Of a stretch of DNA of 64,000 nt, positions 9,201 through 17,118 are shown piece by piece. The position numbers and the translations under genes were made by a program. The DNA comes from JALOKP01 sp963800865 (GTDB lineage: Bacteria > Acidobacteriota > Polarisedimenticolia > J045). The stretch covers positions 620,001 to 684,000 of the forward strand of contig CAWDCL010000002.1 in the NCBI GenBank assembly GCA_963800865.1, in the 5' to 3' direction. The notes under the pieces are model-generated. The model worked only from the letters and a program-made list of their open reading frames with translations, had not been told where the DNA came from and ran no database searches. Positions within the stretch are counted from its first letter, which is position 1. The number at the start of each line of letters is the position of its first letter.

Positions 9201-10103
9201 AGCTTGAGCACCGGGACCTCGCCCCAGAGCCCGGCCAGCTCGAGCACCTTCCTCAGGTAGGCCGAAGAGAGGCCCGAGGTCACGAACCCGACCGGCGAGC
9301 GTCCCTCCGGCCCGAAGCGCCGGTCGAGCCGCAGCGCGCGCGCCCGGGCGTGCAGCCGCCGCACGCGCTCGGCCAGGCTCGCCTCGCGCTGCGTGATGAA
9401 GGGCGGGATCATGATCACGTCGCCGGTCGTCACGCCGGCGCTGGCGAAGTGGCCGCGCTGGACCGCGTTCACCGGCGGCGGGACGTTCGGGCGCGCGGTC
9501 ACGGTGCCGCCGCCGTCGGCCTGGTTGGTCGTGATCACGTACGTGACGAGCAGGTCCGCGGCGCCCGACAGCTCGAACCCGGCGCCGACGAAGTCCTTGA
9601 TCTCCTGCAGCGATCCCGGGCTCGATCACCGGCATGTTCAGGTGCATCGAGAGGAAGCGCGAGTCGGAGTTCACCTGCGTCGACTCGTTCCACGGGTCGT
9701 CGCCGGTGACGACGACGCCGCCTCCCTCGGGGCGCCGGAACTCGACGAGATTGCCGGTGGCCAGCGCGTCCGAGGCGACGTGGAAGCCGACCGACTTCAT
9801 CACGGCCATCGCGCGCAGGCCGGCCTGGCAGGCTCCCGACAGCCGGGCGGCCGCGAGCGCCTCGTTGTTGGCGATCTGCGCGACGACGCCGATCTCGGCC
9901 AGGTGCGGCGCGATCGCCTCGACGGTCTCGAAGACGCCGGAGATCGGGGACCCCGGGTAACCGGTCAGCAGCGCGACGCCCCCTTCGAGCGCCCCCTTGA
10001 CCAGCAGCTCGTTGCCCGTCAAGCCGACGACCCCCTCGCCCGCGAGGAAACGGGGGTCGACCCGGCGTTTCGGGCGGGTTTCGGGGGAGGATGACTGATT
10101 CAT
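6285..10103 (-). CDS. Indolepyruvate ferredoxin oxidoreductase, alpha-gamma fusion (two frameshifts)
   Basis: Thiamine-diphosphate 2-oxoacid:ferredoxin oxidoreductase that oxidatively decarboxylates aryl pyruvates to acyl-CoA. Order: pyrimidine-binding domain (GEGVVGLTGNELLVKGALEG near the N-terminus), the FCPGCPHRD and HGESGCHTMLGFPPY region, ThDP motif MGDSTFFHTG with NKTTAMTGHQP, cysteine-rich Fe-S segment CDNCLEC ... CPG ... C, a gamma domain (GGVGGMGIGVLTG), and a DUF6537-like C-terminal domain. The frame shifts near 9615 and returns between about 7200 and 7130, so N- and C-terminal parts share one frame and the middle another. Total length (about 1,250 residues) fits single-chain IOR. 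The paired, compensating shifts in an otherwise intact enzyme suggest sequence error. Confidence 0.85.
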   Translation of the reverse strand: MNQSSSPETRPKRRVDPRFLAGEGVVGLTGNELLVKGALEGGVALLTGYPGSPISGVFETVEAIAPHLAEIGVVAQIANNEALAAARLSGACQAGLRAMAVMKSVGFHVASDALATGNLVEFRRPEGGGVVVTGDDPWNESTQVNSDSRFLSMHLNMPVIEPGIAAGDQGLRRRRVRAVGRRGPARHVRDHDQPGRRRRHRDRAPERPAAGERGPARPLRQRRRDDRRRDHDPALHHAARGEPGRARAAAARPGARAAARPALRAGGTLAGRVRDLGPLFGLPEEGARAGRALGRGPGAQARPDLPDRRRAARRLRVRRRPADRRRGEAGVHRDAGPAGDHRRGARGADGEGARAVGQAVPGRPAGLPFRRRDEPVGGARGARPGADDVGRVAPFAPARADRRADRAGPGDRDRRGCDPAPHADLLPRLPAPRHRGRGARPQAAAGEGRPRGRGGRRPQRHGRQRGGRARTARRRGSRRVGLPHDAGLPALLRADAELRRDGPRRRGRRGDGSVRRQPAHGLHGRLDLLPHRTDRDLRLDQEQPRHHLRDPREQDDRDDRPPADRRERPGHHGAPDPHAGHRADPARDGPGRPAAQADRPVEARGLRASAVGVRQVPRREGDHLRQGVRDHCAPPRERGAQAPDRRARVHRARAADRDRRGGLRQLPRMRRPDGLPGAGGHRDAARAEDRHRPHDLRRRRGLLADAGVPFVRAADDPAAGGARGGCGRRCGRRPRDGSLPGRCRDGSRRHRGGRAGGAAAAAGASGRRSVGNLVGLPRRRRRDGDRRADRDRRARRRVRRLPRALRDPQRPGDPQRRRLRPPRPVARDAARLAVRVLRRRRPAAGNRPARGLPRRAPGRQSPRRAPRADEGRRQPRRAADGPVAGLAGRPGHRGARRTAPHPHPRRRQPVRRLLARRRGRAGIARLRERDAARRGVPEGLAPVDGGGARPVDRRECPCGGPRREPARFPAGTRAGAGAACGAERGDRRAGEAPGPATESMAVGAAAAGIAAGASAATADYGETVAARAALIERERGGGAGAAAGYRRLALAAGEELALPEADRRYAAHALADLVRYGGVELAERYTAHLRAVLAHDSREHGFRATRAALRAFFQLMTPKDEFWVARLLTSPEKLERDRKKYGIDPARGDSLSYGFLVRPRLRVLGRDLELPVAAPPWVLRLVASCSFLRTWGRGWNRDDDAFFAWFLAAVDEAGRDGDYERLVQILERGAEVVGFRDIRGRKRDAARRAIEALRAERGGARVEAHLASASAG

Positions 10104-10252
10104 TTGTGGTCGCGATGCGCCGAAAGGCGCCGTCCTGTCCGGGAGTAACGCTGCATCAGGTCAGTCTATTACAGGGATCCGGCCCGTCTGGCACCGTTTT
10201 CTTCGCGCGGTGCTCCGGCGGCCCCGCCGGGGCACGAGCCGCGCCGGGCTGC

Positions 10253-10258
10253 TATCCT
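10253..10258 (+). promoter_or_regulatory. Extended -10 box, probable leaderless start
   Basis: TGCTATCCT gives an extended -10 (TATCCT) only eight bases before the ATG at 10267. There is no Shine-Dalgarno sequence between them, so transcription would begin at or within a couple of bases of the start codon. Confidence 0.5.
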
Positions 10259-10266
10259 CCCGCCCC

Positions 10267-12117
10267 ATGACCCGCCTGAGGCGCCGCCCCGCCGCGATTC
10301 GTGCGCTCTGCACGCTGCTCTTCTCCGCGCTGCTTCTCGCTTGTGCGGGCTGCGGCGGAGGGGGCCGCGGCGATGCCCCGACCGTCATCCTGGTCACGAT
10401 CGACACGCTGCGCGCGGACCGGGTCGGCTGCTACGGCCGGTCCGGCGCGGACACCGCGGTGCTCGACCGGCTGGCGGCCGAAGGCGTCCGGTTCGACGCC
10501 GCGCAGACGACGGCGCCGATCACGATCCCGGCCCACGCGTCGATCCTCACCGGGCGCACGCTTCCGGGCCACGGCGTGCTGAGCAACAGCGGATTCTCGC
10601 TCGCGGAGTCGGTCCCGGTCGTCGCGGAGAGCTTCCGCAAGGCCGGCTATGCGACCGGCGCGTTCGTCTCGACCAGGCTCCTGTCGTCGAAGCTGGGCTT
10701 CGGTCGCGGCTTCGATCTCTTCGACGACCGGATCACGCTCCCCGCCTCGCGCCGGGGCGGCGTCACCGGCTTCGCGGAGCGCGCCGGGAACGAGACGGCC
10801 GCGGCGGCGCTGGCCTGGCTCGCAACCGTTCCGAAGTCGAAGCCGGTCTTCCTCTGGGTCCACCTGTTCGAGCCGCACACGCCCTACGCGCCGCCGCCGG
10901 AGATCGCGGCGCGCCACGCCGGCGACCCCTACCAGGGCGAAGTCGCCGCGGCGGATGCGGTGCTCGGCCGCCTGCTCTCCGGGATCGACGACGCCGGCCG
11001 CGGCCGCGTGCTGACGCTCGTCGCCGGCGATCACGGCGAGGGGCTGGGCGATCACGGCGAGGCGACCCACGGCATCCTGCTGTTCCAGGAAGTGATGCGC
11101 GTCCCGCTGATCGCGCACGGCCCGGCGTGGGGGATCCGTCCGGCGGTCGTCGACGCGCCCGTCTCACTGGCCGACATCGCGCCCACGGTGCTCGAGCTGA
11201 CCGCGCTTCCGCCGCTCCCGGGCGCGGACGGACTGTCGCTCGCGGCGGTGCTGACCGGCCGCGGCGGGGCCCCGCAGCGGGGCGGCGTGTTCGCCGAGAG
11301 CTACATGCCGCAGATCGAGTACGGCTGGTCGGGGTTGCGCGCGCTGGTCCAGGGGCGGACGAAGCTGATCCAGGCCCCGCGCTCGGCGCTCTACGACCTC
11401 GGCGAGGACCCGCACGAGAAGCACGACCTCGCGGCCGCGCGTGCGGCCGAGGTCCCGGCGCTCGTCGAGGCGCTGACCGACCTGCGGCGCCGCGCGATCG
11501 CGTCCGCGCCCGCGCCTTCCGATTCCGGTGCGGCGGTCTCCGACGAACAGATGAAGGACCTCCAGGCGCTGGGCTACGCGGCCAGCGGCCGGGACGCCCG
11601 GCGCGCCGGCGTCGACCTCGTCGACCCGGACGCCACCAACCCGCTCGACCGCACGGAGTACATCGCGCTCTTCTCCAAGGCGATGGACATGGTCCAGCAG
11701 GGCCGGCCGCGCGACGCGCTGTCGACCTTCGAGAACCTGCGCCACCAGGACCCGCGGAACGTCTCGCTGCTGCACCAGTACGGCCAGGCGCTGATGCTGT
11801 CCGGCTTCGTCGACAACGCGCTGGAGATCTTCCGCATGGCCGTCGCCGTCGACCCCGAGTACGCGCTGGGATGGCAGCGGATCGGGCAGCTGCTCGACGC
11901 GAAGCGCGACCTCGCCGGCGCGGAAGCCGCCTACCGGAAGGCGATCGAGACCGGCCCGGACATGCTCCAGGCCCACAAGGCGCTCGCCGGGCTGCTGATC
12001 GAGACCGGCCGCCTCGACGAGGGGATCGCGCAGCTCGAGGACGCGCAGAAGATCGACCCGCTCGACGCGGGCCTCCAGCGCGATCTCGAGCGCTTCCGCA
12101 AGCAGCGCGGCAGGTAG
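10267..12117 (+). CDS. Sulfatase-fold lipoprotein with C-terminal TPR repeats
   Basis: Alkaline-phosphatase-superfamily enzyme of about 616 residues. The N-terminus is a lipoprotein signal with lipobox LLAC, so it is probably anchored outside the cytoplasm. Metal-site motifs are present: VTIDTLRADR near residue 45, and GDHGEGLGDHGE (Asp-His pair). At the nucleophile position the sequence is TIPAHASILTG: Thr replaces the Cys/Ser that is converted to formylglycine in true sulfatases, so sulfatase activity is doubtful and phosphatase or phosphotransferase chemistry is as likely. After about residue 430 come three or more TPR units. The start at ATG 10267 is chosen because it begins the lipoprotein signal and lies just after a -10 box; an earlier ATG at 10210 would add 19 residues. 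Confidence 0.85.
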   Translation: MTRLRRRPAAIRALCTLLFSALLLACAGCGGGGRGDAPTVILVTIDTLRADRVGCYGRSGADTAVLDRLAAEGVRFDAAQTTAPITIPAHASILTGRTLPGHGVLSNSGFSLAESVPVVAESFRKAGYATGAFVSTRLLSSKLGFGRGFDLFDDRITLPASRRGGVTGFAERAGNETAAAALAWLATVPKSKPVFLWVHLFEPHTPYAPPPEIAARHAGDPYQGEVAAADAVLGRLLSGIDDAGRGRVLTLVAGDHGEGLGDHGEATHGILLFQEVMRVPLIAHGPAWGIRPAVVDAPVSLADIAPTVLELTALPPLPGADGLSLAAVLTGRGGAPQRGGVFAESYMPQIEYGWSGLRALVQGRTKLIQAPRSALYDLGEDPHEKHDLAAARAAEVPALVEALTDLRRRAIASAPAPSDSGAAVSDEQMKDLQALGYAASGRDARRAGVDLVDPDATNPLDRTEYIALFSKAMDMVQQGRPRDALSTFENLRHQDPRNVSLLHQYGQALMLSGFVDNALEIFRMAVAVDPEYALGWQRIGQLLDAKRDLAGAEAAYRKAIETGPDMLQAHKALAGLLIETGRLDEGIAQLEDAQKIDPLDAGLQRDLERFRKQRGR

Positions 12118-12139
12118 CCGGCGGCTGGTGCCCGCCGGC
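12114..12139 (+). terminator. Hairpin at the stop codon of the TPR lipoprotein gene
   Basis: GTAG (containing the stop codon) is followed by a perfect 8-bp stem GCCGGCGG / CCGCCGGC with a 7-base loop. No T-run follows, so it may be a non-canonical terminator or a GTAG-headed REP-like element. Confidence 0.45.
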
Positions 12140-12212
12140 CGAAGTGCTCTCCCGCACCGGCGGGGCGCGCTCGGTCGGCGACGCCGACCCACGGAGCACC
12201 CGGCTTGCGTTC

Positions 12213-12246
12213 TCCGATTACGGAGTATAATCTATCCGTAGTCGGA
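12213..12246 (+). promoter_or_regulatory. Promoter with two TCCG-N4-CGGA operators (toxin-antitoxin autoregulation)
   Basis: A perfect -10 box TATAAT (12226-12231) sits between two palindromes of the same form: TCCGATTACGGA (12213-12224) and TCCGTAGTCGGA (12235-12246). They are 22 bp apart start to start, two helical turns, so dimers bound at both would lie on one face of the DNA and cover the promoter. A CTTGCG sequence 16 bases upstream could be a weak -35. The second operator also overlaps the GGAG ribosome site. This is the expected layout for autorepression by the adjacent Xre antitoxin. Confidence 0.75.
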
Positions 12247-12254
12247 GACTCTCC

Positions 12255-12695
12255 TTGAACCCTCGGCCGCTCGCCTATCCCGCCAGCCGCTTCGAGCCCA
12301 CCCCGCTCGTCGACCTCTCCTCCCGGCCCGAGCGCGAGCGGCTGTCGCGCGCCGCGCTCGCCGGCTTCTTCCGTCTCGCCGATCGCTGGAAGCTCCGCGA
12401 CGAGGACGCCCGGGACCTGCTCGGCGGCGTCTCCAGCAGCACCTATTACGAGTGGAAGAAGCGCCCCGGGCGCGTGCTCGACGTCGACCGCCTCACGCGC
12501 ATCTCGTACCTCGTCGGGATCTACAAGGCGCTGCACATCCTCTACGGCAACGAGCTGGCGGACGAGTGGATCACGCTGCCCAACACCAACGTCATCTTCG
12601 GCGGCCGCACGCCGCTCGAATACATGGCCGGGGGCGGGCTGCTCGCGATGCAGACGGTGCGCCGGCTGCTCGACGCGCGCCGGGGCGGCGTTTGA
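12255..12695 (+). CDS. Xre/MbcA/ParS-type antitoxin (DUF2384) of a RES toxin-antitoxin pair
   Basis: A 146-residue protein with a helix-turn-helix part (LLGGVSSSTYYEWKK region) and a C-terminal MbcA/ParS toxin-binding domain with the characteristic LPNTNVIFGGRTPLEYM segment. These antitoxins neutralise RES toxins and repress their own operon. The start is a TTG with GGAG seven bases upstream; no ATG in the frame gives a complete domain. The toxin gene begins by overlapping this stop codon. The double operator upstream fits direct binding by this protein. Family assignment is confident; the regulatory claim is inference from the operator pattern. Confidence 0.88.
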   Translation: MNPRPLAYPASRFEPTPLVDLSSRPERERLSRAALAGFFRLADRWKLRDEDARDLLGGVSSSTYYEWKKRPGRVLDVDRLTRISYLVGIYKALHILYGNELADEWITLPNTNVIFGGRTPLEYMAGGGLLAMQTVRRLLDARRGGV

Positions 12696-13429
12696 GCGGC
12701 GCGCTCCCGCGCATCGCCCCGCTGCGCCAGGCCGACACCGTGCGGCTCGTCCCCTCGCGCTTCGCGGCGCGCGAGGATTCGGTGCTGGCCGGGCTCGCCG
12801 GGGACGACGCCGACCTCGCCGACCTGTTCGAACTGGAAAGCGCGACCAACGACCGGCTGCGCGCCCAATGCGGGCTCCTTCCGGGGATCGGGATCGACGA
12901 GCTGGTCTTCGGCGTACCCAACTGGCGCCTCGTCAACGCCGCCTTCACCCACGCCCGCCCCGAGGGGAGCCGCTTCAACGGTCCCGATCGCGGCGCCTGG
13001 TACTCCGCCTTCGAGGTCGAGACGGCGCTGGCCGAGGTCGCCTTCCACAAGGCGGTCGAGTACGCCGAGATCGCGCGCTTCGACGACAGCGTCACCTACG
13101 AGGAGCTGCGCGCCGACCTCAGCGGCGACTTCCACGACCTGCGGGACGACGCGCGCTTCGCCCGTTGCCTCGACCCCGCGAGCTACGTCGCATCGCAGCG
13201 GCTGGCGGAGCGGCTGCTCGAGCGCGGCGCGCTCGGCGTGGTCTACCCCAGCGTGCGCCGCCGGAGCGGAACGAATCTCGCGTGCTTCCGTCCCGCGGCG
13301 GTCGGGAACGTGCGGCGCGGAGGGGCGTGGCGGCTCACCTGGTCCGGCGGCCCGGAGCCTGCGATCGTGGCGGAAGCGCCGGGCGGGCCCGGAGGGGCCG
13401 GGCGGAAGCCGCGGCGCGGGCGGCGGTGA
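12692..13429 (+). CDS. RES-domain toxin (NAD+-degrading family)
   Basis: About 245 residues with the Arg-Glu-Ser family hallmarks: RFNGPDRGAWYSAFEVETALAE (read as RFN...WYSA...ETALAE), and near the end VVYPSVR followed by SGTNLACFRP. RES toxins of known structure degrade NAD+ and resemble ADP-ribosyltransferases. The chosen start is a TTG overlapping the antitoxin stop (TTGA), so translation is coupled; a GTG further in would remove some N-terminal residues. The tail after the RES domain is a short Gly/Arg-rich stretch. It is convergent with the large minus-strand operon that follows. Confidence 0.87.
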   Translation: MSGALPRIAPLRQADTVRLVPSRFAAREDSVLAGLAGDDADLADLFELESATNDRLRAQCGLLPGIGIDELVFGVPNWRLVNAAFTHARPEGSRFNGPDRGAWYSAFEVETALAEVAFHKAVEYAEIARFDDSVTYEELRADLSGDFHDLRDDARFARCLDPASYVASQRLAERLLERGALGVVYPSVRRRSGTNLACFRPAAVGNVRRGGAWRLTWSGGPEPAIVAEAPGGPGGAGRKPRRGRR

Positions 13430-13490
13430 GGGGGCGCGGCTGCCGCCGGGCCCTCGGCGCCAGGATCTCCCGCACCTTGCGAGTGCGGCC

Positions 13491-15346
13491 TCAGCGCCGG
13501 TTACCGACGGTCGCGCGCAGCAGCCTGATCCGCGCGTCCAGCTCCTCGGGCGTAAGCGATCGCGTACTTCGCCGGGCAGGAGGCGCCGGCTCGAGGCCTC
13601 GAAGACCGCGAGCAGCTCCATGTACTCGAGCAGCTCGACATCGCGGCTCGGGAAGTAGTCCGCCGCCGCCGCCACGAGGTGCTCCGCCGTGACGGGCGCG
13701 TCGCCGCCCGCCTGGCGCGCGGCATCGTCGTTGGCCATCAGCACCACGGCCTCGACGTCGGCGTTGCTGTAGCCGACGAGCTTCGCGGAGAAACGGTCAC
13801 GCAGCGGGACGAGGTCGAGCGGGTCGGGGCTCGTCCTGATGCGGTTCTTCCGGAACTGGGCCCGGGCGACCAGCTCGACTTCTTCCGGCGTCTGCGAGTA
13901 GAGGAAGGGGATCTTGCGATCGAGGCGCCCGGCCCGCTTGAGGTCGAGGTCGAGCCTGTCGGGACGGTTGGTCATCACGAGGAACAGGATCCGCCCGCGG
14001 TTCGAGGTGTCGGACATGAACTCCTTGATGCGGGCGATCACCCGGGAGGTGGTGCCACCGTCGTCCTCGCCGGTGTTGCCGAACGCCCGGTCGCCCTCGT
14101 CCACGATGACGACGACCTGCCCGATCGCCTTGATGACGCTCAGGATCTTCTCGAGGTTGCCTTCCGTCGCTCCCACCCACTTCGAGCGGAAGTTCTTCAA
14201 CTTGATCGTGGTGAGCCCGCATTCCTTCGCGAAAGCCTCGGCGACGAAGGTCTTCCCCGTCCCCATCGGCCCCGTGAACAGGATGCCCATCGGCACGCGG
14301 CTGCGGCGTCCTTCGCGGATGTTGTCGGCGATGACCCGCAGGTCCTCCTTCACCGCCTCCATCCCGCCGACGACCTCGAAACCGTGTTCCGGCGTGACGA
14401 ACTCGACCAGGCCGAAGCACTCGCGCTCGAGGATGTCGCGCTTGCGCGCGGCGATCAGCTGGTCCGCATCGCGCCGCGCGCGTTCCGCGGCGTCGACCGG
14501 CGCCGCCGCGGGGACGCCGGCCTCGGGGGCGATGAGCCTGCGGATCTCGTCGCGGACCATCCCCGCGGTCAGCGTGGCGAGCTTCTTCGCCCGCTCGGCG
14601 ACGTCCGATCCGCCGCCGAGCAGCGTGGCGATGAACGCCTCGCGGTCCGCACGCTCCTCCTCGGAGGCCGGCGGCGGCGCGAGAATCGACGCGATCTGGA
14701 TCGCCTTGAGCCCGGCGGTCAATTCCGCGTAGCGGTCGACGTCCGGGCCGGCCAGCGCCGGGTCCGCAATCCGGACCGTCGCCCGCCGCGCTTCGAGATC
14801 CGGCATCGGGATGTCGACGACGCCGACCTTCGGATTCGAGACGAGCTTCGGCGACAGCTCGGTCAGGTTCTCGGTGATGAGCAGCACGACGTTGTCCCCG
14901 CGCTCGATCTCGGGGAGGAACGACCAGCGGTGCAGCGTGATCATCGATGCGCGGTCGGCGTCCGCCTGAAACGACGCGTCCCCCGCGGGCGCCAGCGTCT
15001 CCGCGTACTCGAGGATCGCGGCCGTCTTCGTCCCGGCGGTCACCAGCTGCTCGAGCGCGAGCAGGGCCTTGTCACGGCCCCCAGCGGCGAGCAGCTCTCC
15101 CACCTCCGGGAGAACGCGGCCGCGTTTCGCGAAGCGCACGCCGGTCGCGAGGTTGTAGACCGCGATCGTCTCCTTGGTCTCGCGCAGCAGGACCCCGGTG
15201 AGGAAATCGGTGAGCGACCAGAGCCGGCCCTCGTGGACCACCGCGTCGTAGACATTGCCGTGGAGGACGAAGAGGGAGGCTTCGTTGCGCAGGTAGCGCC
15301 GCCGAAGCTCCTCCGCCCAGGCCGGGAGAAGGCGCGCGCTGGCCAT
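13491..15346 (-). CDS. AAA+ ATPase with inactive N-terminal AAA-like domain (frameshift near C-terminus)
   Basis: Two-part protein of about 610 residues. Residues 1-200 look like an AAA core without a Walker A loop (NVVLLITENLTELSPKLV resembles a Walker B/sensor strand), an arrangement reminiscent of stand-alone Ycf46-type AAA proteins. The second half is a classical AAA module: Walker A GPMGTGKT (359-366), Walker B VVVIVDEGD (411-419), sensor Asn460 and arginine fingers in KRAGRLDRKIPF. A one-base shift near 13565 moves the last 20 or so residues (ending LTPEELDARIRLLRATVGNRR) into another frame. ATG 15346 has AAGGAG eight bases upstream and follows the previous gene by two bases. Last gene of the PspA operon; a remodeller of PspA or the transporter is a reasonable guess. 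Confidence 0.85.
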
Positions 15347-15348
15347 GG

Positions 15349-16266
15349 TCACAGCTCCTTGTCGATCGTGTCGAGGATCTGCTCGGTGTCGCGGACCGTC
15401 TCGCGGATCGCCTCGACGCCGTCGAGCAGCTCGTCGAGCTGGCCGGAGAGTTCCTTGGGGGACTGCATCGTGACGATCTGGTCGGCGATCAGCTGGAACG
15501 AGTTCTCGATCAGGTCGAGCTGCCCTCTCGCCACCTCGAGGTAGCGCCGGATCTCCGCCATCCGTTCGAGCCGCTTGGTGACGATCTCGAAGTTCTTCCG
15601 CGCGATCTGGAGCTGCTGGTCGTCGAGCTGCCCGGTCCGCACCGCCTCGCCGTAGCGGTTGCGGTCCCGCTCCAGCTCCGCGGGGTCGATCGAGTCGAGG
15701 TACCGCTCGTACCGCGCGCAGTTGAGCGCCATCTCGACGAAGGCGTCGACGAGTCGGTTCGTCTTGGACAACTCGGTGCGCAACAGGTCGCCGGTGAAGG
15801 AGGGGTTCTGCGCGGCGAGGCTGCGGATCTGCTCCTGCCGTTCGACCAGCGCGTCGACGCGCTGCCGCTCGCCGGGGTTCAGCGCGCCGAGGACTGCCGC
15901 GCGGGCCTTCGCTTCGATCTCGCGTCGCGATCGCTCGAGCGCCGGGTCCCACAGGATCCGCTGCAGCAACTTCGATTCCGGTCCGAACAGCAGCCAGAGC
16001 GCCTCGACCGAGAGCGCGGCGAGCGCCAGCAGCGGCTCCGAGGTCATTGCCGAGATGGACAGCGTGCCGAACAACAGCGAGAGATTGTACGGGTTCGCGA
16101 AGGCCATCCTCAGATAGGGGCGCCGCTCGAGGTAGGCGCGCGTGACCGTTGCCGGGGTCGCGTTGTCGCGGGTAAGGGGGGGCGTGGTGGCGGTCTTCGC
16201 CGGTGCCGTGGAGGCGGCGGCCCGGGGCGGCGTCACCGTTCCGCTCCGCGGCGGCGGCCGCGACAC
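15349..16266 (-). CDS. Coiled-coil protein with hydrophobic segment, unknown function
   Basis: About 305 residues from a GTG start. After a Pro/Ala/Thr-rich 40-residue leader comes a hydrophobic patch (YNLSLLFGTLSISAM and LLALAALSVEALWLLFG, about residues 60-90), then a long charged helical region to the end. The helix pattern suggests coiled coils lying against the membrane. I do not recognise a named family. It sits between the ABC ATPase (48 bases upstream) and the AAA+ ATPase (2 bases downstream), so it is very likely part of the same complex, perhaps linking the AAA+ protein to the membrane. Confidence 0.75.
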   Translation of the reverse strand: MSRPPPRSGTVTPPRAAASTAPAKTATTPPLTRDNATPATVTRAYLERRPYLRMAFANPYNLSLLFGTLSISAMTSEPLLALAALSVEALWLLFGPESKLLQRILWDPALERSRREIEAKARAAVLGALNPGERQRVDALVERQEQIRSLAAQNPSFTGDLLRTELSKTNRLVDAFVEMALNCARYERYLDSIDPAELERDRNRYGEAVRTGQLDDQQLQIARKNFEIVTKRLERMAEIRRYLEVARGQLDLIENSFQLIADQIVTMQSPKELSGQLDELLDGVEAIRETVRDTEQILDTIDKEL

Positions 16267-16314
16267 GGTCTGCGACCTTCGGCGGCCCCTTCGGCGGGAG
16301 CGGGGAACTCACGG

Positions 16315-17118
16315 TCAGGCACCTCGGTAGAGCAGGTCGAGCAGCGTCTTCTCGACCGCGCGGAACTCCGCCGCGGACTTGAGCGCGATGCTGCGCTCCG
16401 CGAAGTACGGCACGTCGACGCGTTCCCGGATCTGCGCCGGCCGGGCCGAGAGGACATAGACCGTGTCGGCGAGGTAGACCGCCTCGGAGACGTCGTGCGT
16501 GACGAAGAGGATCGTGTTGTCCTCGGCGCGCGAGACGTCGAGCAGCAGGCTCTGCATCCCCCAGCGGGTCTGCGGGTCGAGCGCCCCGAACGGCTCGTCC
16601 ATCAGGACCACGTCCGGCCGGTTGATCAGCGTGCGCGCGATGGCCACGCGCTGCTTCATGCCGCCCGACAGGTCTTTCGGATAGTGGCCGGCGAAGTCGG
16701 ACAGGCCGACCTCCTCGATGTATTTCTTCGACCGTTGCCGGCGCTCGTCCGACGGCACCCCCTGCAGCTTGAGGCCGTACTCGACGTTCTCGCGTACGGT
16801 CAGCCATCCGAACGAGGTGTAGGCCTGGAACACCATCCCGCGGTCGCGCCCGACGCCGGTGACCGGCTTGCCGCCGGCGAGCACCTGTCCGCGGGTCGGC
16901 GGGATCAGTCCTGCCACGGCCTTGAGGATCGTCGACTTGCCGCAGCCCGACGGCCCGAGGAAGACGACGATCTCGCCGGCGCCCGGCTTGTCGTGGACAT
17001 CGAGCGAGACGCCGCGCACCGCTTCGGTCGCCGCGCCGTCGCGCGTGAGATAGGTCACGCCGAGATCCTGGAGCGAGAGCTTCGGCGCCGCGGTCGCCGG
17101 TGTCGTCACGTCGCTCAT
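16315..17118 (-). CDS. ABC transporter ATPase, nitrate/sulfonate (SsuB/TauB) type
   Basis: 267-residue ATP-binding subunit. Walker A is GPSGCGKST, the Q-loop VFQAYTSFGWLTVRENV, signature LSGGMKQR, Walker B VVLMDEPFGALD and switch His in FVTHDVSEAVYLAD. The Q-loop context and the DEPFGALDPQTR segment put it in the nitrate/taurine/sulfonate importer subfamily. ATG 17118 overlaps the permease stop by four bases (ATGA), so translation is coupled. It would energise the permease encoded immediately upstream. The substrate is not evident; see the unusual substrate-binding/OmpA protein. Confidence 0.93.
   Translation of the reverse strand: MSDVTTPATAAPKLSLQDLGVTYLTRDGAATEAVRGVSLDVHDKPGAGEIVVFLGPSGCGKSTILKAVAGLIPPTRGQVLAGGKPVTGVGRDRGMVFQAYTSFGWLTVRENVEYGLKLQGVPSDERRQRSKKYIEEVGLSDFAGHYPKDLSGGMKQRVAIARTLINRPDVVLMDEPFGALDPQTRWGMQSLLLDVSRAEDNTILFVTHDVSEAVYLADTVYVLSARPAQIRERVDVPYFAERSIALKSAAEFRAVEKTLLDLLYRGA

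Noticed and set aside
6821..9709. Plus-strand open frame of 962 residues
   Set aside because: Antisense to indolepyruvate oxidoreductase; no family-like sequence.
13430..13490. GC-rich hairpin-like sequence between the RES toxin and AAA+ genes as a terminator
   Set aside because: Several competing weak stems, no T-run and no perfect arm longer than six bases; not convincing enough to list.
13679..15544. Plus-strand open frame of 621 residues
   Set aside because: Antisense to the AAA+ ATPase, whose Walker motifs are unmistakable.
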